A DNA stretch of 64,000 bases from Archegozetes longisetosus (GCA_018873245.2 JAEMBT020000009.1:17453794-17517793), one strand, 5' to 3'. Shown: positions 9,534 through 21,243, counted from the first letter of the stretch. Program-made: numbers and translations. Notes: a model not told the origin generated them from the letters alone.

Positions 9534-10861
9534 CCGCACATTATAATACATTGTCTTTAAAAAGTAAAAGTCCACGAAGTGTGTTCTTAAAGAGGTTGTC
9601 AGGAGATCCTACGGGGAGTTGGTCCCCTGCGAAATGTATCATGTTATATATGAGTCGAAATCTCTCGTCGAGCCGAGCAAAAATTTTACTGGTCAGATTG
9701 AAATTGGTTCATAGGTTCAAAAGTTAAAGGTAAAAAACCCTTAACATTACCGTATATGGGGAAGTGTGTTACATCTTTGTAAACCCTTATGAGTCATGTC
9801 ATATATCAGCCGAAATTATTGCTTTTGATTTGCTAAAATACCACTGCTTATCTACTCATCTAATGCAATTATTAGTCTTACATATGAAAAATTTTTTCGC
9901 CGATTTTCGACCCTTAACATAAAGTGTTCCAACTCGAGCTTTCATATTATTATACTAGGTTATGTGCTACTACAAAAGCATTAATGAGCTACTCGGAACA
10001 GTATATGTTTACCGTTGAGTTTAACGATTGAGGATTTTCAATCTTTAAAAAACTCACTTAATAATAACAAAACGTGAGTTTCATTGTATCATTGAGTACA
10101 TTTGATTGTTGTGACTCAATACACCGAAACTCATGATTCTATGTTTAATAGTTTTCGAGTTATAGGCTCCCAAATTTTTAAAGATTTTTGGGTTTTTACA
10201 CCTTCTGACATGAGATATGAAAAAATTCAGGTGTTATTATACTTCATTGGACCACCTCTATGTATTGGTAAAGTCACTATGTCCCAACCTGACCGGGGGC
10301 CAACACTCAATGGACGTCCGGACAAGCTTTTTCTAATTTAAGTACGAGTCTATCTCTCACTTGAAGTTTTCTTTAAATACATGTCTTTAATAGATAAAAA
10401 TTAATAATGGTATTTTGAAGAGTCTACAAACTTTTTAAAATTGTAATAGTTTTATAAATTTTGATCTCCAAAATATATTAGACTAGAATGAAAGAAAACT
10501 TTTGAATACTTTCCCTTTCTTGGTAAATGAATGCTTTCGCTTTTAAATGCTAAACGACCGGTTCAACAGATGATCAAGTCAATGAAGAAACTTATGAAAT
10601 GATATATTTTTTAGATCAATAAATTACCCTCTTAATAATTATTTAAGATAATTTAATGTTTTTTAACTTTCAATCTTGTATAAATTACTATCTAATTGGT
10701 AAATTTTTGCAGAGTAAAAATTCACTTTTAGAAATGTCTTCATTGAGTGAAACCTCAACCACTGTTCTTACTATTCGAGTTGTAGGTACTTGCAAATCAA
10801 AATTCCAAAATTCATAGAAATTCACTGTATAAGGCATGTATTATAATTCGAGGTAGAGCGG
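9534..10861. mobile_element. Probable pogo/Tc1-like element with TA flanks
   Basis: Sequence present only in unit 1 of the channel duplication. It is flanked by TA and ends in inverted repeats CCGC...GCGG. The left end (TACCGCACATTATAATACA, 9532-9550) matches the reverse complement of the right end (10837-10863), apart from an 8-bp gap. The CCTCGA-ATTATAA style of the ends resembles pogo/Tigger termini. It has no transposase and a second element (9594-10327) is nested inside. The sister unit joins almost directly across this site (14270-14290), with a few bases lost. The superfamily is inferred from the ends only. Confidence 0.55.
9594..10327. mobile_element. TIR element family, copy 1 (734 bp)
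   Basis: It aligns along its whole length with 29075-29780. The ends are inverted repeats of about 40 bp. The left end is GGTTGTCAGGAGATCC...GTTGGTCCCC; the right end, reverse-complemented, reads GCTTGTCCGGACGTCC...GTTGGCCCCC. An open frame near its right end (10102-10341) is not conserved as a protein. It is best read as a non-autonomous DNA transposon, nested in the larger element 9534-10861. Confidence 0.75.
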
Positions 10862-10863
10862 TA

Positions 10864-10995
10864 TTTTTTTAGTTAAGCCTAGGTTTTATTTTTTAAGTGA
10901 AATTTATCTACACTGTAATTGTCTGACAATTTTGAGATATCTCTTTAATATTTATTTGTAAGTTTAATGATAAAATCAGTAAAATTTTTCTGATT
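10864..10995 (+). repeat. 3' tail of duplication unit 1 beyond the insertion
   Basis: Matches 14278-14410, including the shared stretch CTGTAATTGTCTGACAATTT. This shows that 9532-10863 is an insertion in unit 1 rather than a boundary of the duplication. Confidence 0.75.
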
Positions 10996-11321
10996 TTTAT
11001 GTCGTTATCAATAATAGTCCGAAAGTTAAAATAAAAACAGTTTGTAAGTTTGCCAAAAATACTGATCACTTGAAGACTCACATTAGACAAAAGTTGTGCG
11101 AAGTTTATTCAGAGGTGATAATTAGCTTCATAAAGAAAGTGAAGACTAATGTTCGAAAAACAGCAGATAATGTACCAAACTTTATATTCAACTAAAGCTT
11201 ATTCTATGCTCTTTCAATACATGTATTGCTCTTTAAATTCTGTTTAGTAATAAAAGTTATTGCGTTTTGAATTTTATGTAAATTTTTAGTTATAGCCCTT
11301 TAGTTTATTCTTTCTGAAGAG

Positions 11322-11663
11322 ATGCTTACAAAAGTCACTAATATCAAAGCAGAAAATATTGCCATAGATATGGACTCAAATACGAACGACTCTGTCGACT
11401 GTTGACCAGAAAATCAATAGTTCCATCAGTTGAGACGTAATTAAGGCCATTTTGGGGGATCAGATTTGATCATAATAACCATCTGATTATAATAATAAGC
11501 CTGTAATGGATCGGGTCTATGACATTCGCCTGGGATTACTTGAATTCAAATTGATGGTCTCGGAGGTATATGGTTAGGAATGTTCGTCATTAAACTCTCA
11601 AAGACTTTTATTTGTTGGATTAATCGATCGTTTACTAATAACAAGATTAATGACAGAGGCTAG
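11322..11663 (+). pseudogene. Decayed DEG/ENaC channel A copy
   Basis: The first ~110 bases align with the start of channel A at 5942 and the last ~160 with its TM2-encoding end (7220-7399). The ~1.1 kb between them, which encodes TM1 and the whole ectodomain, is missing; the joint lies at a TAATAATAA-like run. The N-terminal part has two in-frame stops where channel A has Ser and Lys codons, plus small in-frame deletions. The TM2 part has further small deletions. It cannot encode a channel. It is the non-functional sister of the intact gene at 5942-7399. Confidence 0.9.
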
Positions 11664-11784
11664 TAGATTAAAATATGCGCAAAATCTTCATTTTCTATTT
11701 TCGTTTTATTGGACTACAAGTACAAATATTTAATCAATTTATTCATTGGTTTTTACTTCATTTCTACTTCAAATGGATTAGTAA

Positions 11785-12308
11785 TAGGTTGACCACCTCT
11801 GGCTTGTCTCATAACGGGACAAAAATATCAAAGGAGGGACCCCTTACATTTTTAAAAAGAAAAATGCCGCTTTTATTAATCATTACAAATATTTAGGTGT
11901 CAAACAATACATTCTGATATTAAAACATTGAATATTATTAGTCATGGTTGATCTCAAAGGTATATTTTTTGTTAGAAATGGCATCTTTCAAAGGTTATTC
12001 AAAAGTAAGAAATACTGGTTTATATAAGATATAAGTCAAGGTAGCAAATGTTAATTCTACAACCTTTTGTTTTAAACCACAGGCGTTCAAAACATCAAAC
12101 TGGGTTTCTTAATCCTTTATCATTTGTAAAATAAGTTCAATGTTTAAATTTCTAAGAAATATTTTTCTAAACACATTTTCCAAAACTAAAGTTGAAAAAC
12201 GGGATAACTAATTGTCCTGTATAGAGTTTTTTGTCTGACGGGATTCCTGTCTTTTATCTTTAAAAGGATGGGACTATCCCGTCAAAAGCGGGACGGGTGG
12301 TCACCCTA
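11785..12308. mobile_element. hAT-like non-autonomous element with 8-bp target duplication
   Basis: A 524-bp insertion with 13-bp terminal inverted repeats TAGGTTGACCACC (11785-11797) and GGTGGTCACCCTA (12296-12308). The flanking 8-bp duplications are ATTAGTAA (11777-11784) and ATCAGTAA (12309-12316). The sister unit has the empty site with one copy, ATTAGTAA, at 7510-7517. Subterminal GGGAC/CGGGAC/GTCCC motifs and the YAGGGTGACCA-type end are typical of hAT-derived MITEs. It carries no transposase, only a short chance frame (11675-11896). Confidence 0.85.
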
Positions 12309-12602
12309 ATCAGTAACGATGGGTCATCTGCATTCATTATCTAAATGTTTGTTATTTAACCTAGATCTTGTTACAATTTTCTTCAGAAAACAAATTTGAG
12401 AATAGCTTTCATTCTGAATCGATAGGACATAGCTTTTAAGGTAATTTATTTACTCAACAATATAAGCAGAAAATTTTATTTGTATGTATGCAAATAAACT
12501 TACTATATGAAAAATGCTTTTACTATAAATTCTATATTAAACCAAAACATAAAATTATTTTTATTCAATCCGGTAAACTGAACATACATTATACACACCA
12601 AA

Positions 12603-14219
12603 ATGCAAATGAAAAATAGTCAAATTTATCCGTGGTATGTGGTTGGAAAAAATGATAAACTGTTTCAATTATATTCTCGATCAGTCATTGTGAACAAAAT
12701 GGTTAATAAAAATGCACACAAATCACAATGGATCAGGTATTTGATCAAAGCTGCATTCATTATAATCTGTTGCATCGGCTGTGGATATCATGTCTATTCT
12801 ATGATCACTCTCTATATTGAAAGGCCCACAACTGTTATGATTCAAACTGACACAAGTACTCGAATTGAATTACCGGCTGTGAGTGTGTGCGTTCAGACTA
12901 TACAAACACTGAATCGTAAAATACTGGCTGAACAAATACCAGCAGTTAATGAGATTTTAAGCCGAATTGATAAACTAATGGGGCCAATGCAATTTGATGA
13001 TCGTCCAAAATGGAAACTAGATAGAGGAGAAAATCATGGTCCTAAAGGAGATTATGATCCAAAGGCAAATTATGGCCCGAAAGGAAATAATGGTTCGAAA
13101 GAAAGTTATGGCCCGGAAGGAGACGATGATCAAAAGGGAAAACTAAAACCGATGTATGTTTCACATATTCCACCACCACCACCAGATTCTCCTGACAACT
13201 TGTTCACTGATAAAGATAGGGATAAAATTCTTGAGGAACTGATCAGACTTCGAAAATCTATTGGATGGATCTCTTCGATCGGAGCTAATTATACGCATAT
13301 TATTAAAAGTTGTTTTGTAACAGATCAACAAAGACAATGCTTTAGTTTATCACCAGTAGTCACTTCAATCAATTCGAAATTCAAGTGTTTCACATTATTT
13401 CAGAAAGATTTTGACAAACGATGGAATTCAAGTGGACTCAAGATTCACAGACATGAAACAGAAGATTACTTTCTTGAGATTGCTCTTAATTTCTATTCTG
13501 AAGGACTCGTTGATGAGAAACATCAGAACGAAATGTTTTTTGTGGTTCATCCGCCTCATGAAGAACCTTCACCTAGATCATCAGGAGCTTTGAAAGTACA
13601 TAAAGGAATGAGAATTAAGACAATAATGAGTAAAGTTTCGATTATTCAATTACCAAAACCTTATGAATCAGACTGTATTAATTATACTTCAATCAACTAT
13701 CAATCACGTAAAGAGTGTATTGAACAGTGCAGAATTGAATTAATGATTAATTATACTAAAGATGCTTTCGATTCAGTACTCACGGTTCGAAATCAGACCA
13801 AGTTCAGATGGGTTAAAGGTTTTCCCCAAAACATATCATCTACGATATGCAGAAACCGATGCGCAAAACACGAATGCATTAATGAATACTATCGTCTCGA
13901 GATAACAAGTGAATCCTATTTGAATGAATGCAGTTCTATAGATCTTAAAGAAAATTCTATGAGACCTATGCAATTCAATTACTTTAATATGAAAAGTAAT
14001 TCGATGCCTCCCTGCGCTAAAATACACCTGAAATTATCCACATTTCCGATGTTCATCTATAAACACGTTCCCAAAATAGAAACAGTAGAATTCATTAACT
14101 ATATCGGTAGCATTACTGGTCTTTGGTTTGGAATTTCTGTCTTAACAATCGAGTACTGGATTAACAAATTATTTTCCGCCAAGTTTCCTACGATACGATT
14201 GAATTCTGGAGAATATTGA
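12603..14219 (+). CDS. DEG/ENaC family channel subunit B2 (paralogue of B1)
   Basis: A 538-aa single-exon DEG/ENaC subunit with the same architecture as B1: TM1 at about residues 46-66, cysteine-rich ectodomain, and TM2 with G-L-W-F-G-I-S near the C terminus. The hexapeptide array is shorter, six units at residues 143-178 (GPKGDYDPKANYGPKGNNGS region), followed by a run of Pro (IPPPPPDSP). The first ~180 and the last ~180 coding bases are nearly identical to B1. Differences cluster in the repeat and in a short stretch before TM2 (ECSSIDLKENSMRPMQ here, ECSSAGLSGGFSVSAQ in B1). The frame is intact, so it is presumably functional, unlike its upstream partner in unit 2. It is convergent with the SPOC-domain gene, whose stop lies 435 bp downstream on the other strand. 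Confidence 0.9.
   Translation: MQMKNSQIYPWYVVGKNDKLFQLYSRSVIVNKMVNKNAHKSQWIRYLIKAAFIIICCIGCGYHVYSMITLYIERPTTVMIQTDTSTRIELPAVSVCVQTIQTLNRKILAEQIPAVNEILSRIDKLMGPMQFDDRPKWKLDRGENHGPKGDYDPKANYGPKGNNGSKESYGPEGDDDQKGKLKPMYVSHIPPPPPDSPDNLFTDKDRDKILEELIRLRKSIGWISSIGANYTHIIKSCFVTDQQRQCFSLSPVVTSINSKFKCFTLFQKDFDKRWNSSGLKIHRHETEDYFLEIALNFYSEGLVDEKHQNEMFFVVHPPHEEPSPRSSGALKVHKGMRIKTIMSKVSIIQLPKPYESDCINYTSINYQSRKECIEQCRIELMINYTKDAFDSVLTVRNQTKFRWVKGFPQNISSTICRNRCAKHECINEYYRLEITSESYLNECSSIDLKENSMRPMQFNYFNMKSNSMPPCAKIHLKLSTFPMFIYKHVPKIETVEFINYIGSITGLWFGISVLTIEYWINKLFSAKFPTIRLNSGEY
13029..13136 (+). repeat. 18-bp coding minisatellite in channel B2
   Basis: Six imperfect 18-bp units (ENHGPK, GDYDPK, ANYGPK, GNNGSK, ESYGPE, GDDDQK) at the position where B1 has nine. 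This is a copy-number difference of three units between tandem paralogues. Confidence 0.75.
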
Positions 14220-14622
14220 AGTTTTCAAAGCTACTCAAAAGGTTCATCACTTAATCTGAATGCAAAAATGAGACTTATTTTTTAAGTTAAGCCCAGGTTT
14301 TTATTTTTCAGGTGAAATTTATTTACACTGTAATTGTCTGACAATTTTGAGATATTTGTTTACTATGTGTTTGAAAATGAATGATAAAATAAGTAAAAAT
14401 TTGTCTAATGTTTATGTTGTAGTGAACACTTATTAAAATTTGATTTTACTGATATTTGATTTGTATTGTATAATAACGTATGAGTTAATGCATTTCATGA
14501 TCAATATAAGGTGTATGTAAATAATGATAAAACATGAAAGTGTTCTTTTCTTAATCAATTTCAATGATATAATGCTTTAAAATCTAAAGTTTAAGAATAA
14601 ACTAAATTAGTTTTAACGTTAT

Positions 14623-14628
14623 TTTATT
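14623..14628 (-). terminator. Polyadenylation signal of the SPOC-domain gene
   Basis: AATAAA on the minus strand, about 25 bp past the stop codon at 14654. That is very close, but it is the first candidate. Confidence 0.4.
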
Positions 14629-14653
14629 TTCAAAAAGAACTTGAACGTAAATT

Positions 14654-17600
14654 TCATTTCTTTTTCTTCCATTCAATTTTAATTTTTGAAGCCATTGGCT
14701 TATCTTTGGCTTTCTCCATTTTAGCCAAAGCTGCCATTTGTTCTCTTGCTTTTTGCATCAGTTCGTCGGCAGTCATAGCCGCCACTTGAGAATCGCTACC
14801 AGTTTCTTGAGATATTGACGGCAGTGGTGTTTGCTTTTTGGATCTGAGCCGTGGATCAGACGTTTGCGGGCCTGTTGTGGCCTCAGCATTGGCATTGTTT
14901 AAAGGTGCGTTCACTTCAATGATACTGGACTTGGTTGGGGTCACGTCATCGTCCAGATCCATAGGCTCTGCTTCTGAGCAACGCTCAACTGTTTGATCCA
15001 TGTCTGATAAAACATTTATTCAATTTTACTAAACTGTACAGTATTTTAGATCAAATTATTCTAAGCTTACCTTCAGTTGCATTTCTTGAACCGAATTTTT
15101 TGACAATGGGATCATCGAATTTGAAACCAGAAGCAGCTACAGCTTTAAGCCTTTCTTGTTGTTGTTCAATTTCGTGCGTCTTCTGCCTGACTGACGAAAG
15201 TATATCTTGAAGATTGTCAGGAATATTGATGTCTTTTAATGATCCAAATTGTCCGTCAAGACCGGGTATTACTGATGAAGTGTTTGATGAATTATTTGAG
15301 GCGAAGTGAGCTTCCGCTTCAAGTTTTTGTTCCTCTAACTGACGCTTTTGTTCTTCCACTTTAGCGGTCAACTGATCTAATAGTCGTCTCTGAAGCTCAT
15401 AATTGGACGAACTCGCGATCGCTGACAAAACAGATGATGTCATTTCAACCGGATTTGAACTTTTAGCGACTTGATCCATCAGTTCCTGTATGGACGATGT
15501 CGAAGATGGCAATGAATTAGAGTTTGAAAGTTCCGCTTCTTCCGGATCGTAGGGCTCGTCGTCATCGTTCACCACTTTCTTCGTCGTTGGCTTTGTTATT
15601 GTGGTCTTTGATGTGATTCGCGGCGGCGTATATGAGACGTCGCCTAAATCTTTATTATCATCTGGCGATGACTGAGAGGATGGATCTTTTGGAGGCGGAG
15701 TATAGGAACGATCGGTTGGATTAGAAGATGGGTTCGATGTTTTTGATTTATTTTGAGAAGAAGCTGATGATGAAGTTTGTGGCGTTTGGGGTGTTATTGG
15801 CTTTTTGCTACGGATTAAAATACCCAATAATAGATTTGGTCGCATTGACTTCTTATCCAAACCTGTTTTAATCAAATCAATTATTCAACAAAACTCGTTT
15901 CGACAATAAACTATTTATATTTTAGAAGAATGTCATACCGGGTCCATCAAAAGGTAGTAAAACTTCTGGTACGTCACCATTCTTCGGTAGCGGAAGAATG
16001 TAGAAGTCTTTGAGTAATTTTCCTGTACTGCCAACGACCCCATATCTTCCGCGAGAGTCAAGATAGTTGAAGAATGCGTCATAACCTACTCTTTCTTCCC
16101 TACTCGAAACAAATTTAATTATTCCGATTTCGGTGCGCGACGAGTATTTCAACTTCTTTACATAATCGAGAACCTGTTCGGGAGCTATTCTGCCACAGAC
16201 TGTAATCTGTTCGGACACATCCTATCAAATGAATGAGTTGAAAATTGAATGCATCATACAAATGATCAAAACTATAGTGAGAGCAAACCTGTGGCAAGAA
16301 CTCAGTGACAGCTCCGCTAACTTTGATGGCATTGGCAGCAAATTTCGCCACGTCTTGCATAAAAACAGTTCCCTTCCATACAGGCCTCGATGATGAAGAA
16401 CTACTCGGGGCTTCAGGTGAAGACAGACAAACTGAAGGAGAATTTATTATTTGAATCATTGTGACAAAACATTTTGTTCTCAATGTAATTATGATTAACT
16501 GGAATCAAATTGATTACCTGTAGAAGAGGGCGCTTCTGCACTGTCGTCGTCTTCTCCAATAAATGGTGCTTTTGCAGTTGAACTGAGTTTCGCTGCTTCT
16601 TCTAATATTTTATTGGCTGTCTCCAGTTCTACTCTAACTCGTTTTGGTGTTGGTCTAGAATGTTCTTCGCGTTGAGTCGATGATGATTGTGATGATGGCT
16701 TTTTAACAACTTCTTGCTTATTGTCATCTGGAAGTTGTTGCTTTGTACATATTCTACAGTTATTTGAGAATAAATGAGTTCTATGCTGTGAAGTTGTGTC
16801 AACAGTCGAAATGCCCATCAAGTCGTCCAATATTGTTGAGACTCCTGTGTTTGGCGCTGACGCCGGAACTGACGACTTGCCATCAACTTAAAATTTAATT
16901 TCAAATTATTATTCATGTCAGTTATCGAAAGTTAAATATATTTATCTTTGGACTAAATACAAATATTAACGCTAAGGAACACGATCTACAGAACAGATGA
17001 GTGATTGTGATAATAAAGATTGCAAACTCTGGTAGTTTGCAGATAATCGAATCGAAAATATTGCTTTTCGTAACTAAACTTTTGAAAAATATTGTCAGAT
17101 ATTTATTTTTTCCATTTTGGCCTTTGTGTTTAGTTAACTTGATATTGATAGAAATAAGCTGTTGGAAACTCTCAACACAAATTAAAAAATGGCAACAATA
17201 TTTTACCTGATTTTGGTTCGTTAGTAGTTTCACTAACAACCGCTGATTCGATCAGTTCTTCTCCTTTATGTGTTTTCTTGACTATCACTTGATTAACTTT
17301 TTCTGCTGCATCCCTTTTGATCATTTCTAACATCGATGTCTTCTCTCTTTCTCTCCATTTGGCTAATTCACTGGACGCCAACTCTTCGGCAGACATTTGT
17401 ACGAGTCGCTCGGGACTTATCTTTCCGTTAACTACTTTACGAAATAATCCCTGATTTTTAGCATCTTTTAAATTAAATATCAATGAACGATATTTATTTC
17501 TATATTTTCCAGACGTATCTTTATTAAAAACTTTAAATAATTCTTCTTCTATTCTATTTGCAATTTTTCTGATCTCTTCCGGTTGAACCGAAGTCTCGTT

Positions 17601-20600
17601 TACTTCTTTACACCTGAAATGATTAGTTTAAATTGATTCAAGTGCTTAGGAATTGACTGAAAATTAGAACAACTTATAGAGAAAACATAATATTCAAAAA
17701 CGGAGATTCTAAGCAAATTAATTGGAATATTATTGAATACCTGCTAATAAGCGTCTCTTTGAGAGAAGTCCTAACATTGGCTCGAATCGGATCGGATCCC
17801 TCATGTTCACCACTCCTACTATTAGATCTTGCGATCGGTGTTTTCTTGTCATCTTTTTTGGGTGAAGTGGCTTTGGTGGGCGAAAAGAGTGCATTCTTTG
17901 AATGAGTTTCATCTTTTTTCTTGTCTTTAACATTACTCGGACGAAACACTTCAAACGTTGGGTTTGATTTAATATACTCGAGTACATCTTTCTCAAGAAT
18001 ACCATCTTTTCCTGATAGTAGTCTTCCACTTGACTTCTCCACAACAACAACACGTCTATCAATGTCTTTGGATTTGGCACCAGTTTCTCCCTTTTCTTTT
18101 CGAGCGATTCGTAACAATTTAAGAGTTTCATTAACATGAACTTCAATACAGTCTTGATTACAATAGATAGAAGTGTCGCTCTTAACCATTTTGCCACAAC
18201 CAGAAGGACACAGTCTTTCGATTACAGTCGAAGTTGACACTCGTCTCGAATCAGACGATTTTCGATGGAAAGGTATTCCGCCCGGAGTTACGGGTGTTGT
18301 CGGAGTAGTCGGTGTTGTCACTGATGTCTTTTTAATTGGTTCTGCTTTGAATAAGTCTTGTACTGATGGGTCGATTGCATCTTTGTGTTTCTTTTTCACT
18401 TCTGGTTTGCGAATGATTGGCACCACTTTAGAGATTGGCTCAAATTTCTCAAAAAGCGGCGATTTTGTACTCTTATTTGTGTCACTCTCTTTATTCAACT
18501 TTTTACTCATTAATTCACGTTTTTTGTTGAGATCTTTTTTCGATGATTTGATTAATTTTTTTAGTTTCTCTTCTTCTTCGACTTTGATATTTAACTCTCT
18601 CTTTTTGGGCGGCATTTGAAGCGTTTTAGGCAGAATCTTCAGCTTTTCTGGTTTCTGTTCCTTCTTTTTCTCGACTTCTTTCTTCTCTTTCATTTTGGAC
18701 ATTTCCCTAGACTTCTCTCTTTTTAAAAACTTATCCTTCGCCGCTCTCTTTGTTTGTGCTCTGATTCTCTCTTCTTCTTCAAGTTTAGAACGCTTTTGAT
18801 CAGCTATTCTCTTAAGTTCTTCGCGAGTCATTCCATCTGAGATACCTTTAGTACAAGTCGGACACAACCACTCTTGCTTTGCTTTTTCCATTTGACGGCC
18901 TATTGAGAGAATGAAAGATGAAAATCAATTTTAAAACTCAATTCAAAATGTTGCATTTAGAAATGCATCAGTCAAAATCAGAAATTAAATGGTGGTTCGA
19001 AGTACTTTCATCAAAGATTTTTGACAGATAGCAAATACTTAATTCATCACTAAATGAAATTAACACTTAAAAGTAATAACAAATTAGACAAATTGTAAAT
19101 AACGCTAAAAACCTTGTAGTTTAGTGACGTTAACACATTTTCCGTGAAACCATTCTTCACAAGAATCACATCCAATCATGAAGCGATCGTCATGTGGTTG
19201 ACGGCATATACACCTATTAAATGATAGTCATTTAGAATCAGTATAATCTAAGAGAAGTGAGCAGTTATTAGACTATAATACTTATAATAGATTGTCATTA
19301 CATACTAAGGACGCAGAGTTGGCAAACTCACTATCACTGGTATCACTTATATCCACTTAACATCAGTAAAGTTTAACACATGGTAGTGGATTTGCCAATT
19401 CTAAATCCTTTCCATAAGAAGACAATATCAATTCTTACCACAACTTGTCGGGATCGTCTTCACTACCAAAATCAGATCCAGAATCTTCTTCGTCATCATC
19501 ATTTGCTTCATCAGAAGATGGTTGGGATTCATTTCCCTAATTGAAAGTGGATGACCAAAAATTTAAACAAAATTTATCTATTAATTATCTCAATTCAATA
19601 CCTTAACATTCTTTTCATTATTAATATCATCTCTATTAATCTTATTATCAACAATTTGTTGCTTTTCTTCTTTATTATCCACTTTAATGTCTTTATCTTC
19701 TTTAAGTTGTTGTTCTTGTGCGAGAATTCCTAACTGACCGCTAAAGTCAACTTCAACTTCGTCGTCGTCCCATCGTTTAGGTTTGCGACGAGTCCTCTGA
19801 GATCTACCACTCGACGGTGTCTTGTCCTCACTGTCTGTAACGCCAGACAGAGCAGCAATTACATCATCTAATTCAGATGATTCATGTTTGTCATGCGACT
19901 CCTTAGCTATCGTTTCCACTTTCGCTCTACTTTCACGTATTTCCTGCTTATTCTCCATTCGAGGCTTTTTATTAGTTGGCTCTAATTTTAGAGGGAATAT
20001 ATTCTTATTAAATATTAATTACAACAAATAAAAGCACATTACAATCGCTTATCTATTATTGGTTTTGTGTGATTAAAGTTTCATTTTTTTCTTATCTTAT
20101 CAGTTCAACTCTCGTTCATAAACAATGATTTATCAATACTTTTGTATTACATACCGTCGCTTTGAAATTTCGTCTTTTTTGGCCTCTTCTTATTACTATT
20201 AATAGTCTTTTCTTTTTTATTTTCGAAATCAATAACCAGTTCGTTTTCATCACCGTCTTTATTATCTTCGATTGGTTCAGGCTTTATCTTATTTGGTGAC
20301 TCCTATTAAACACAAATCAAATGTTAGGTAAATATTTTAAAGTATACGCCAAATGAGAAATTTTATCAATTATTTCAACTTTCATTTGACATAAATTTGT
20401 TTTTCCAAATCTCAATTCAATTGACACCTAATTAAGTAGTTGTCGAAAAGTTTAACAATTCATTTACTGATATAATCAATGTTTGAAATGTTTTGGAGAC
20501 TGTCCAAAACTAATTGCATTTCTCTGCAGTCAACTCATACTAACCATCGATTCTTTTTCTCTTTTAAGCATTTCTTGATTTTCAGCTTTAATTTTCTCTA

Positions 20601-21243
20601 AAACAGATTTTTCTATTTTATCGATTTGTCGCTGAGATCTTCGCGAAGCGGTCGGAGTTTTGGGAGACTTAGCGGCAGGACTGACGGCATTAGTAGTTGG
20701 ACTCGAAGGAGTAGTTGAAGAAGTAGTAGAAGGAGAAGAAACATTAGCCAATGGGACCGATGATTGCACAGAATTTACAAATTGTTTATTTGATGTTTCA
20801 AATGATTGCTTATTCATATCTAACGATTGTGTTGTATTGATCCCAGTGACAGGTCTGACAAACACCGGTTGACAGTAGTTGTGATCCATTAGAACGACAT
20901 CAAAAGCAGTTAATAATAAATTATTTGGGTCTACATTCGAATCAATTAATTCTTTATTGTTATTATTATTCGATTCTCTACTCAGGTGTTGGACTAAAGT
21001 GTCTAAAGCGTCGACTAAATCCATGCCTTCCTGTACTGTGGCACCAGAAGAATGCATTTGTGACATTGCATTGCCTGAAGAACTGTTATTTGCTGATAGA
21101 AGGTCTGCAGCCAAATCGAAATTACTGCCGTCAGAGTCTGATAAGAGTTTCTTAACTGAATCAGTAATAAGCGCGTCATCGATGTCTTCATCGGATTTGT
21201 TTGTGTCCATTTGTGTTGACAACTGTTGTCTCCAACAAGACAT
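14654..21243 (-). CDS. pps: PHD-TFIIS(M)-SPOC protein, DIDO1/PHF3/pps family
   Basis: A nuclear protein of the DIDO1/PHF3/SPOCD1 family (Drosophila pps). In this family the SPOC domain binds the phosphorylated RNA polymerase II C-terminal domain and the PHD finger reads histone H3. Twelve exons (high to low): 21243-20545, 20302-20155, 19981-19602, 19536-19439, 19213-19113, 18899-17741, 17613-17207, 16886-16518, 16431-16289, 16221-15939, 15862-15071, 15003-14654. All have GT..AG introns and phases that close, giving 1,642 aa. The acidic/Ser-rich N terminus is at 1-430. The PHD finger is at about 440-490, starting DPDKLWCICRQPH and ending EWLCPTC. A Lys/Glu-rich coiled stretch follows, then a small Cys motif (LCPSGCGKM...YCNQDC) near 690. 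The TFIIS central domain is at about 863-985 ([18 protein letters not shown]). SPOC is at about 1135-1260 ([19 protein letters not shown]). The C-terminal tail is Gln/Ser/Pro-rich. The symbol follows the fly orthologue; DIDO1-like is equally apt. An in-frame Met at residue 12 is an alternative start. Confidence 0.92.

Larger units (their letters stand above)
11298..14410 (+). repeat. Tandem segmental duplication, unit 2
   Basis: Collinear with 5920-9531 plus 10864-10995. It carries the decayed copy of channel A (11322-11663), the spacer with a 524-bp hAT-like insertion, and channel B2 (12603-14219). Non-coding parts differ visibly from unit 1 (roughly one in ten bases before the B start), whereas the two ends of the B coding region are almost identical. 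Confidence 0.85.

Noticed and set aside
10102-10341. 79-codon frame ending in DRGPTLNGRPDKLF
   Set aside because: It lies at the right end of the TIR element; the equivalent part of copy 2 (29664-29852) is not conserved as the same protein, and the residues come from the inverted repeat itself.
11675-11896. 73-codon frame between the pseudogene and B2
   Set aside because: It straddles the insertion boundary of the hAT-like element and is not present in unit 1.
16922-17239. 105-codon minus-strand frame
   Set aside because: It is intron 7 of the DIDO1/pps-like gene read into the end of exon 7; phase and protein character change at the donor 17206-17205.
18173-18619. 148-codon plus-strand frame opposite exon 6
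   Set aside because: Antisense shadow of the Lys/Glu/Ser/Thr-rich exon (runs of Val, Ser and Phe).
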